Shown: piece by piece, positions 25,213 to 32,335 of the stretch
Position numbering within the stretch: position 1 is the stretch's first letter
Layout: the number at the start of each line of letters is the position of its first letter
From: Actinophytocola sp050699935
GTDB lineage: Bacteria; Actinomycetota; Actinomycetes; Mycobacteriales; Pseudonocardiaceae
DNA length: 64,000 nt
Direction of reading: 5' to 3'
Assembly (NCBI RefSeq): GCF_050699935.1
Contig: NZ_JBOHGB010000011.1
Coordinates: forward strand, 1-64,000
The notes under the pieces: generated by a model
Databases searched by the model: none
Told to the model about the DNA's origin: nothing
What the model saw: the letters and a program-made list of their open reading frames with translations, nothing else
Made by a program: the position numbers and the translations under genes

Positions 25213-27762
25213 TTAGAGAGCCCCCTCGGGGTCGACGGGCAGCATCAGCGGCGCCTGGTTCAGGTGACCGTGCAGGCGCAGCCGGAACGAATGGATGCCG
25301 GTATAACCGCGCATGAAGCCCGGTCTTGGCTCGCCGTCGCCTTCGTGCCCCCACTTCGGGGCGGTGCCGTCGTCGAACTTCAGGGCCTCGAGCTTGCGGC
25401 CGATGTACCGCGCGCTGGCGTGAAACTCCTCGCGATGACCGGGCAACGCGGCGACGTCGAGCAGGAAGTCCCCGTCACCGGCTAGCCCGTGGCAGCGGCA
25501 GCAGCTTCCGAACGGCCGCGTCAGGGTGATCGCGCGCCCAGCTCGCACCGCGGCGGCGCTGATCTCCTCATCACCCGTGGCCGACCCGAGCGCCGCGAGG
25601 AACCCGCCGACGCCGGCCGCACCGTTGCACCAGTGCGACCAGACGGTGTCGCTGCCGTCGCGATGCCGCCAGGAGATCGCGCGGCCGTCCGCCACCGGCG
25701 TCGCGATCGTCAGCAGCCCGTGCGCGACGGTCGTGGCTAGCTCAACCGCAGCGGAGTTACCCAAGTCCCTCCCAGCGTGGAGCAGGTAATACGCGACCCC
25801 GGCGTCGCCGTGGGCGAACCCGTGGAACCGGTGGCCCCGCTTGTCCCAACTGGGAACCCCGTTCAGGGATGTCGCGCCGTCGAGTACGCGGCGAAGCGTC
25901 CGTTCGGCGGCCGCGCGACAGTCGTGGTCCCCGGTGGCACGCAGTACCGCAAGCTGCGCCAGCCCGATTCCTGCCCACCCGTGTGTGATATCCCAGCTCG
26001 CGGGGTCGGCAGTCGCTACGGCGGCGGTCAACGCGAGCGCGCGGCGCTGCCACACATCCTGGGCGCGGCCGGCCTGGATGAGATCGGCCATGAGCCACGG
26101 CAGGGCGCCAAACCCGAAGTACAGCCCCGGGGGAGTGCGCCCTACGACGAACGGCTCGGCCGCGGCCGACCACGCGATGAGGTCCTCGGCATGTCCGAGC
26201 CAGTCCTGGTCCCCGCTTGCCCGCCACAGGTCCAGGAAGAACCGGGCGATGCCAGAAGTCCCGGCCATAAAGGAAACCGGGTGTGTCTTGCCGGGAGCCC
26301 ATCGGCCCGGCCAGGGCCACGGGCGACGCTCCCAGTCCACCAGGCGCACCAGTTCGCGGCCGGCCAGTGTCGCCTCCTCCAGCACGCGGTCGGCATCCGG
26401 GTCGGTGCGTAGCGCGATGGCCGGGGCGGCCAGGCCATCGCGCGTTGCCGAGGTGTCGATCTCGGCCGGCGCGAAGGTGTCCAGAACGGCTGCGGCATGC
26501 TGGGCATAAGGCACCGAACGCGCGATGAAGGGATCAGCGCCGGTGAACACGAAGTGCTCCAGCGCGGCCAGGGGGAAGTCCAAGTCGAACGACTCGACGG
26601 ACCGGCCAGGCGTCTCGTCGGGCGAGTATCCCGGTGTCCAGCCCCGCATTCGCGGCTCCGGCGAGCCGGAGGTCCCGGCATGCTCAAGATCGATGACGCG
26701 GTAACGGTTCCCGTCGACCATGATGTTGTTGGGCGTGAGGTCGTACTGGATCACGTCGCGTGCGCGCACCGCCGCGACCAGCTCACGCACGTTGCGGGCG
26801 ATGCCGGTCAGGGTGGCCGCGTCGATCGCGCCCCGGTAGTTGAGCCGGTCGACCGTCTCCCGGAGTGTGCGGCCGGGGAGGAACTCCTCGACCAGGTAGG
26901 CGTTGTCCTCTTCGAAGAAGAACGCGATCGGCTCCGGTGCGAGCCCGGTGCCCTTCAGCAGGCGCAGTATCTCCCACTCGTTGTAAAGGGATGACCGGGC
27001 GTCCCGCCCTGTCAGATCGGGGCAGGTACCGAAGCGTGCCTCCTTCAGCACCGCCTGTTCGCCCCCGTACCGCACCCGGTACACGCCGCCTTTGACGGAC
27101 TGGCTCAGCACGCCGAGCACAGTGATCCCTCGCCCGAACAATCCGGGGCCGGCAGCGAGCCGGACGTCGAGCGGCGGCAGCGGGAGGTCGGGCACCCAGC
27201 TCGGCGCGAACCTGCCCGGCTCGCGCCGGTCCTCGACCTGCCTGCCCAGGTCGTCCGTGAGGGTCCACACCTGGGTCTGCTCGGCCGTGCCGTAAGTGTG
27301 CTGCGCGGAGAATGCGCCGTAGCGGAGGTAAACGTTGCTGCCGCGGCAGTATCGGCGGTCGCTCGGCACGACGGGGGCGTTGAACAGCTTGGTGACGTCG
27401 TGCAGCTCGGCGGCGAGCGCCGCAGGGTCACCCTCGTCGAGGTAGACCGTGATGAACTTGCCGGACTGGGGGAGCGGCGACGGCGGCGAGCACAGGTCGA
27501 CGAGCGCGGACACCGAGCGTGCCACCTTCCACCGGTGTCCCCTCGGCATTACCACCGCCGCGACCGCGCGCAACGTCTCGACCGCGGTCAGCGGGGACGC
27601 GCTGACGTGCACCTTCCAGCCCTGCCTGCGGTCGTTCCGGTTCGCGGTCGGTGTGAGGTGCCACCAGGCCGCATCGCTCTGCAGGGCGTAGCCGGTCCCG
27701 TGCGAGCTCAGCAGCTCGCCGACACACTCACTCACCGGTTCGACGGCCGTTGGTGCAGCCAC
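25213..27762 (-). CDS. Lanthipeptide synthetase, lyase-kinase-cyclase (class IV/LanL-like with intact zinc site)
   Basis: 849 residues. Residues 40-200 form the phosphoSer/Thr lyase region (GWKVHVSASPLTAVETL; GKFITVYLDEGD; VVPSDRRYCRGSNVYLRYGAF). Residues 210-430 are a Ser/Thr kinase-like domain with Lys240 (EQAVLKEAR), Asp341/Asn346 (IQYDLTPNNIMVD) and Asp358 in a DLE variant of DFG. Residues 490-849 are a LanC-like cyclase with ITHGWAGIG, His651 (FAHGDAGVAYYL), Cys712 (HWCNGAAGVG) and Cys757-His758 (CCRCHGLAGDG). The cyclase zinc triad is known to be kept in class IV LanL and lost in most class III LanKC, so I favour LanL. It would phosphorylate, eliminate and cyclise Ser/Thr/Cys of the precursor encoded 70 bases upstream. 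GTG start behind a strong GGAGGAGGAAG. Confidence 0.92.
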   Translation of the reverse strand: MAAPTAVEPVSECVGELLSSHGTGYALQSDAAWWHLTPTANRNDRRQGWKVHVSASPLTAVETLRAVAAVVMPRGHRWKVARSVSALVDLCSPPSPLPQSGKFITVYLDEGDPAALAAELHDVTKLFNAPVVPSDRRYCRGSNVYLRYGAFSAQHTYGTAEQTQVWTLTDDLGRQVEDRREPGRFAPSWVPDLPLPPLDVRLAAGPGLFGRGITVLGVLSQSVKGGVYRVRYGGEQAVLKEARFGTCPDLTGRDARSSLYNEWEILRLLKGTGLAPEPIAFFFEEDNAYLVEEFLPGRTLRETVDRLNYRGAIDAATLTGIARNVRELVAAVRARDVIQYDLTPNNIMVDGNRYRVIDLEHAGTSGSPEPRMRGWTPGYSPDETPGRSVESFDLDFPLAALEHFVFTGADPFIARSVPYAQHAAAVLDTFAPAEIDTSATRDGLAAPAIALRTDPDADRVLEEATLAGRELVRLVDWERRPWPWPGRWAPGKTHPVSFMAGTSGIARFFLDLWRASGDQDWLGHAEDLIAWSAAAEPFVVGRTPPGLYFGFGALPWLMADLIQAGRAQDVWQRRALALTAAVATADPASWDITHGWAGIGLAQLAVLRATGDHDCRAAAERTLRRVLDGATSLNGVPSWDKRGHRFHGFAHGDAGVAYYLLHAGRDLGNSAAVELATTVAHGLLTIATPVADGRAISWRHRDGSDTVWSHWCNGAAGVGGFLAALGSATGDEEISAAAVRAGRAITLTRPFGSCCRCHGLAGDGDFLLDVAALPGHREEFHASARYIGRKLEALKFDDGTAPKWGHEGDGEPRPGFMRGYTGIHSFRLRLHGHLNQAPLMLPVDPEGAL

Positions 27763-27781
27763 CCTTCCTCCTCCAAGTCCG

Positions 27782-27820
27782 ACGGGTTGCCCCGGTTGGC
27801 GTGCGGCCGGAGCAACCCGT
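27782..27820 (-). terminator. Strong hairpin between precursor and synthetase genes (attenuator candidate)
   Basis: Nine perfect base pairs (ACGGGTTGC at 27782-27790 with GCAACCCGT at 27812-27820) continue after one mismatch into an inner stem of seven pairs, including two G-T, closing a five-base loop at 27799-27803. It lies between the precursor stop and the synthetase start. There is no T-run. Hairpins here are typical of lanthipeptide operons, where partial termination keeps precursor mRNA in excess over synthetase mRNA. Confidence 0.65.
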
Positions 27821-27832
27821 GTGCGGGGACCG

Positions 27833-27967
27833 CTAGTTCTGCGCGTTGGTGTCCGTGCAGGTCCACGAGCAGTTCGAGCAGAGCGACATGTCCTCCAGCA
27901 GGAGAGCGTCGTTCTCGTATCCCAGCTTCAGCAGGTCCGCTGCGCTCATCGGCTGCGACTCCGGCAT
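27833..27967 (-). CDS. Lanthipeptide precursor peptide
   Basis: 44 residues: MPESQPMSAADLLKLGYEND followed by ALLLEDM and the C-terminal SLCSNCSWTCTDTNAQN. The start is ATG at 27965-27967 with GGGAGGTGAAGAAA just upstream. The leader part is helical, with a LLKL motif of the kind recognised by class III/IV synthetases and an acidic LLLED stretch. The likely core has three Ser, three Thr and three Cys with spacing S-x2-S-x-C and S-x2-S-x2-C, compatible with lanthionine and even labionin rings. There is no double-glycine site, in keeping with cleavage by the S9 protease rather than a C39 exporter. The exact core boundary is not determined by sequence alone. Confidence 0.9.
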   Translation of the reverse strand: MPESQPMSAADLLKLGYENDALLLEDMSLCSNCSWTCTDTNAQN

Positions 27968-28544
27968 TTTCTTCACCTCCCTGTCGGCTACCACCCGGCG
28001 TATCCGATCACCGGTTCACCGGTGCGGCGTGGTCCCACGTCGCGGGCACCGCCCGGCCGTCACGACTTTCACAAACCGGGGGCGGGCCGCGCATCGGTGC
28101 GCCTCACCCACATTCGCGGCGGTCCGTGCCGTCTGGGCCGGCTCTGTTCGTGCCGTCGCCACGGTCGTCACTGCGGACTCGGATACGAGGCGCCCGGCCG
28201 AGGCCGCTGACCTGTCGAATTACGAAAGGTGGGAGGTACTCCCATGTCCGGTCGTGTCCGGTGCGCGGCGGATACGACCGGCGCCCGACGCATGCCCACC
28301 ACCGGATACCCATTGGTCCGAGGTGACCGCTCTCCTCGCCGCCGTCGTCCCCGATCGAGTGCCGCCGGCTTGCGTTCGGACAGAACGGTGGTGAGAACCA
28401 CGCATGACGGAGCGGCCGCGTCTTTCACCAGTGGTGTGGGCGCCGATGCGTCTAGCTTGAGATTTGACGTTCTGGGGTTGGCCGGACAACCTGTTGATCA
28501 TGGACGGCCATTGTTTGATCAGTTGGGTCGGACCGAGGCGCCCT
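27968..28544. other. Upstream region of the precursor gene, no convincing gene
   Basis: About 580 bases. The leftward promoter of the lanthipeptide operon must lie here, but I could not fix a -35/-10 pair. A short rightward frame opening at ATG 28244 behind GGGAGGT has arginine-rich, non-protein-like sequence and was not accepted as a gene. No second precursor was found on either strand. Confidence 0.4.
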
Positions 28545-28645
28545 GCTGGGATTGCTCCCGGTGGGTTTCCTCGGCCCGCCCGCCGCACCCGGCGTGCGAA
28601 TTTCTCCGCACCGGGCGCTCCACGTGTCTTGCCCGGTGGTCAGCT
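28545..28645 (-). mobile_element. Group II intron RNA fragment (possible)
   Basis: Read on the minus strand, the segment has GTGCGGAGAAATTCGCACGC followed by a GGCGGGCGGGCCGAGGAAACC block and a GCGCCTCGG ending. This is the arrangement I know from the intron RNA just upstream of maturase genes in actinobacterial group II introns. No maturase gene follows. The assignment is by pattern only. Confidence 0.45.
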
Positions 28646-28734
28646 GCTGGTGGCGGCTGCTGGGTTCGGGGTCCATGGGGTCGGGATGGTGCTGCTGCGG
28701 GCTGGAGGCGAGATACTGGACCTCCGAGATGGCG

Positions 28735-28835
28735 TCATGTGCGGGGAGTCCGCGGAGTCGAAGGGGCTGCGGCGCGAGGTGGCTGAGCTGCGGCGGGCGA
28801 ATGAGATTGAAGGCGGCGTCGGCTTTCGCGTCAGG
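28735..28835 (+). pseudogene. IS3-family OrfA remnant
   Basis: One frame reads ESAESKGLRREVAELRRANE, the leucine-zipper-like region of IS3 OrfA. The expected continuation LKAASAFA is found in another frame, which indicates a small deletion. The N-terminal helix-turn-helix and the whole of OrfB are absent. It runs directly into an IS5-type fragment. Confidence 0.7.
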
Positions 28836-28839
28836 GAGC

Positions 28840-29040
28840 CCGACGCGGGTCTGCCGGCAGACCGACTACCCACCTTCGACCGGACTGCTTACCGTCGCCG
28901 CAACGTCGTCGAAGGCTGCTTCCAACGCCTCAAACAGTTCCGGGCCATTGCCACCCGATACGACTGCCACGTCCCATCAAGCCATGATCGACCTCGCACC
29001 CTCACCCTCTGGCTTTGAGGACGGGGCCCTAGCACGGACT
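28840..29040 (+). pseudogene. IS5-family transposase C-terminal remnant
   Basis: The frame reads ADRLPTFDRTAYRRRNVVEG then CFQRLKQFRAIATRYD, the C-terminal DDE region (with the catalytic Glu context) of IS5-type transposases. After this the expected TATSxQAMIDLA continues in a different frame. It lies at the junction between the two lanthipeptide loci and is inactive. Confidence 0.75.
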
Positions 29041-29263
29041 CGCTAACGCGAGTCGAAATATGGCCCGCGGACGAAGTGTGGTCGATGCGGGCACGTTCTC
29101 GTCGGAGCCCGTCCGGCGGCATCGGTACGGCTCACCCGAATTCGGTCGGCGAACGGGCGGTCGACGAGCCGTTCGGCGAGGGTGCGGGAGTGCCGGGGAT
29201 CACCGGGCGGACCGTGCCCCGCGGCGGTACCGGTGAAGACGTGAATGGTCGTGAGGTCCACCC

Positions 29264-32011
29264 ATGACCGCCGGTACCCGTCGTGCGAGCATGCGCCACG
29301 TGACCGTGCCCGGCTCCCCCGCGCGCGTCGCCGCACCGGCGGCGGCGCTGCCCGGGCGGTGGTACGAGCCGGCGCTGACCGCGGCGGAGCGCGCCGCGTC
29401 CGACGGGGTGGCGGTACCGGGCTGGGTCGCCGACGTCGAGCACGCACTCCGCCGGGCGGCGCGGGCCAGCCGGATACCGGCCGGGTCCGGCGACTGGCGC
29501 GACGACCTCGCACCCGTTGTGGCGCCGTGGGCCGACAACGCGGTCCGCCGCCTGGACACGGCGTTGGCGGACCTGCCGGACACCGCGGTCGACCGCGCCG
29601 CGCTGCGGTCGGCGTTCACTGGGGAGCTCTCCCGCCGCCTGGTGTCGCTCGCGGCCCCCGTGCTGGTGCACGAGCTGCACCGGTGCCGCGACGCGGGCTC
29701 ACTCACCGGCGAGGACGGCCGGGCGCGATTCGTGGACTTCGCGCGCCGATGGGCGACTCCGGCCGGGGTGGCGGACCTCGTCGTCCGCTACCCCGTGCTC
29801 GCGCGGCTGGCCGCCCGGGAGTGCGCCGCGGCGGTCGGCGCCACGGCGGAGCTGCTCGGCCGGTTCGCCGCCGACCGGGATCTCCTCGCCGGCAACGTGC
29901 TCGACGGGCCCCCCGCGGCGGTGACCGCTGTGTGTCCCGGCGGTGACCGGCATCGGGGCGGCCGGGCGACCAGCGTCGTCGAGCTCGCCGACGGGGCCCG
30001 GATCGTCTACAAGCCGCGCGGCGTGGACGCCCACCTCTTCCTGTCCCGCATGGTCGACCTGACCAACGGGCTTGTGTCGGGGCTCGGGCTGCGGACCGTG
30101 CCCGCCGTGGCAGGCGACGGGTACGGCTGGACCGCCCACGTGCGCCCCGAGCCGCTGCCCGCGCTCGAGCGGGCGACGACCTACTACCGCCGGGTGGGCG
30201 GGCTGCTCGCGCTGCTGCACCTGCTGAGCGCTACCGACATGCACCACGAGAACCTGGTCGCGCTGGGCGACCAGCCGATGGTCGTCGACGTCGAGACGCT
30301 GTTCCACCCTCGGCTCGGTCACGGCGGTCCCGACCCGGCCGCCATGGCGCTCGCCGACTCGGTCGCCCGCACCGGCATGCTGCCCGCCGCCGCCGGGCGG
30401 CACGGTCTCACCGACGTCTCCGGGGTCGGCGGCGACGCCGGGCAGCCGACGTACGCCGAGGTGGCCGGCTGGTCGGACGCGGGCATCGACCGGATGCGCC
30501 GGGTGCGCCGCGCCGGCCGGGTCCGAGGCGGGCTCAACCGCCCGCGGTGGGCGGGCCGTCCGGTCGAGGTCGCCGACCACGCGCCGGCCGTGCTGGCCGG
30601 GTTCGGCGCCGTCTACGAGGCGGTCGCCGGGCACCGGGAGGAGTTCGCGCGGACCGTGCTGGCGCACGCCGAACTCCCGGTACGGGTGGTGGTGCGACCC
30701 ACCCGGCACTACGCCTCCGCCCTCGCCGGGTCCACCGGCCCGGACGCGTTGCGCGACACGCACGACCGGGACCACCACCTGCGGACGGCACTGGCCGCCC
30801 CCGAGCTACCGGGGGCGTTGGTCGAGCAGGAGGTGACCGACCTGGCCGTCGGCGACATCCCGCTGTTCACCACGCGCGCGGACGAGCGCGGACTCCGCGG
30901 CGGCGACCTGAACCTGACGGGGGTGTTCGGCCGCTCCGGGCTGGTGGACGTCCTCGCCAGGTTGGCGGCGCTCGACGAGTTCGACCGCCGGGACCAGGAG
31001 TGGATCATCGCCGCGTCGCTGGCCAGCCGGCGCACCGCCGTGGCCGTGCCCGCCCCGGTGACCGCGCCGGTCGCGGTGACCGCGGTCGGCACCGACGAGC
31101 TGCTCTCCGCCGCGTGCTCCGTCGCCGACCTGGTGGTCTCCGCGACCTACGGCGCGGACCGGGTGAACTGGCTCGGGCTGGAACCCGTCGACGACACCCG
31201 GTGGCTGGTGCTGCCCATGGGGGCCGGTTTCGCGCACGGGTACACGGGAGTCGCGCTCTTCCTCGCCCAGCTCGGCCGGATCAGCGCGGTGTCCCGGTAT
31301 CTGGAGGTCGCCCGGCACGCGCTCGACCCGCTGCCCGACCTGCTGCGTGGGCTGGACGACCAGCCGGAGCTGGTGACTGCCGTCGGCGCGGGTGGGCTGA
31401 CCGGGTTCGGCGGCATCGCCTACGCCCTCGCCCGGCTGGCCACCGTGCTGGGCGACGACGATGTCGCCGGGTGGGCCAGGGCCGCCGTCCCGCTCGCCGC
31501 GCGGGCCGCGGCCGTGGACGGGCCCACCGGCTGGGCCGACGGCCTGGCCGGGTGCGCGGCCGCGCTGCGCGCCGTGGACGAGGAGATCGGCTGCGCGCCG
31601 GCACGTGAACTGGCCGAGGACTGCGCGCACCGGCTGGTGGACCCGGCGGCACCGTCGACTCTCGAGTGGTGCCGGCACGGCGTCAGTGACCCGACCGACC
31701 CCGCAGCCGGTTCACCGAACCTGGCCGACCTGACTCTGTGCCACGGCGAGCTCGGCCGCGCGGACCTGCTGCTGAGCGCCTCCGCGGCCGGCGAACCGGA
31801 CCACCACCCAGCCGTGGTCCGCCGGCAGGCCGGGCGGGCTCTGGCGATGCTGCGCCGCGACGGTCCACGGTGCGCCACCCCGGACCGGGTGCCGACGCCG
31901 GGACTGTTGTCCGGCTGGTCGGGCATCGGCTATGGCCTGCTGCGCGTCGGCTTCCCCGAGTGGGTGCCCTCGGCGTTGCTGCTGCGGCCCACCCCGCCGC
32001 ACCACACCTGA
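29264..32011 (+). CDS. Class II lanthipeptide synthetase LanM
   Basis: 915 residues. The dehydratase domain (about 100-560) contains VYKPRGVDAHLFLSRMVDL (Lys250 region), LSATDMHHENLVALGDQP (catalytic His/Asp region near 323-328) and MVVDVETLFHPR. The C-terminal LanC-like cyclase has His658 (GFAHGYTGVALFLAQLG), Cys803 (LEWCRHG) and Cys826-His827 (LTLCHGELGRADLL), so the zinc triad looks complete. The C-terminal GLLSGWSGIGYGLLRV is typical. It dehydrates Ser/Thr and forms thioether rings in a precursor. The start at 29264 follows GTGAGG at suitable distance; an internal ATG nine codons on is possible. A candidate precursor gene follows 53 bases downstream. Confidence 0.93.
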   Translation: MTAGTRRASMRHVTVPGSPARVAAPAAALPGRWYEPALTAAERAASDGVAVPGWVADVEHALRRAARASRIPAGSGDWRDDLAPVVAPWADNAVRRLDTALADLPDTAVDRAALRSAFTGELSRRLVSLAAPVLVHELHRCRDAGSLTGEDGRARFVDFARRWATPAGVADLVVRYPVLARLAARECAAAVGATAELLGRFAADRDLLAGNVLDGPPAAVTAVCPGGDRHRGGRATSVVELADGARIVYKPRGVDAHLFLSRMVDLTNGLVSGLGLRTVPAVAGDGYGWTAHVRPEPLPALERATTYYRRVGGLLALLHLLSATDMHHENLVALGDQPMVVDVETLFHPRLGHGGPDPAAMALADSVARTGMLPAAAGRHGLTDVSGVGGDAGQPTYAEVAGWSDAGIDRMRRVRRAGRVRGGLNRPRWAGRPVEVADHAPAVLAGFGAVYEAVAGHREEFARTVLAHAELPVRVVVRPTRHYASALAGSTGPDALRDTHDRDHHLRTALAAPELPGALVEQEVTDLAVGDIPLFTTRADERGLRGGDLNLTGVFGRSGLVDVLARLAALDEFDRRDQEWIIAASLASRRTAVAVPAPVTAPVAVTAVGTDELLSAACSVADLVVSATYGADRVNWLGLEPVDDTRWLVLPMGAGFAHGYTGVALFLAQLGRISAVSRYLEVARHALDPLPDLLRGLDDQPELVTAVGAGGLTGFGGIAYALARLATVLGDDDVAGWARAAVPLAARAAAVDGPTGWADGLAGCAAALRAVDEEIGCAPARELAEDCAHRLVDPAAPSTLEWCRHGVSDPTDPAAGSPNLADLTLCHGELGRADLLLSASAAGEPDHHPAVVRRQAGRALAMLRRDGPRCATPDRVPTPGLLSGWSGIGYGLLRVGFPEWVPSALLLRPTPPHHT

Positions 32012-32064
32012 TCCTCCGGGACATTCCGGAGTACGAAGGAAACAACGACAGGAGAAGAAGAGAG

Positions 32065-32295
32065 ATGGCACAACCGGAGAACCACGACCGGCACCAGAAG
32101 CCCGCGTCCCGCCGTGGCGTCCAGGCCGTGGGACTGCGCATCGCCGCGCTGACTGGGGTCGTTCTGTCCGCCGGGGCGATCGCCGCCGCCGCGGGCAGCG
32201 ACGCCGGGGCTCCTGTCGACGACCCGATCGACACGGTCGTGTCGGGCACCGGATGGCCGCTGGGGTCGACCTGTTGTCCCGAAGAATCCGATTAG
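32065..32295 (+). CDS. Candidate class II lanthipeptide precursor
   Basis: 76 residues starting at ATG 32065 behind AGGAGAAGAAG. The N-terminal 25 residues are polar and basic. A hydrophobic stretch follows (VGLRIAALTGVVLSAGAIAA), then DAGAPVDDPIDT and the C-terminal VVSGTGWPLGSTCCPEESD. The two adjacent cysteines with several upstream Ser/Thr allow thioether rings. The gene sits directly after lanM and before the regulator. The leader is unusual: it has a membrane-like segment and no double-glycine site. If it is not a precursor, it is a small membrane protein. Confidence is moderate because I cannot match a known core. Confidence 0.6.
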   Translation: MAQPENHDRHQKPASRRGVQAVGLRIAALTGVVLSAGAIAAAAGSDAGAPVDDPIDTVVSGTGWPLGSTCCPEESD

Positions 32296-32313
32296 TAGAT
32301 CGCCGTTCACGTA

Positions 32314-32335
32314 GTGTCCCCTGGCTGTGGGACAC
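32314..32335. promoter_or_regulatory. Inverted repeat overlapping the regulator start codon
   Basis: GTGTCCC (32314-32320) and GGGACAC (32329-32335) form a perfect 7-bp inverted repeat with an 8-base centre containing the GTG start of the LAL regulator at 32327. It could be an operator for autoregulation or an mRNA hairpin that masks translation initiation. Confidence 0.45.

Noticed and set aside
27833..27967. Classical double-glycine leader cleavage site in the lanthipeptide precursor
   Set aside because: No GG, GA or GS site is present; the local exporters lack peptidase domains, so another protease is needed.
28244..28786. Rightward ORF with a good ribosome site upstream of the IS remnants, considered as a further precursor or small gene
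   Set aside because: Translated sequence is arginine-rich, has no hydrophobic or cysteine pattern and runs into transposon scraps.
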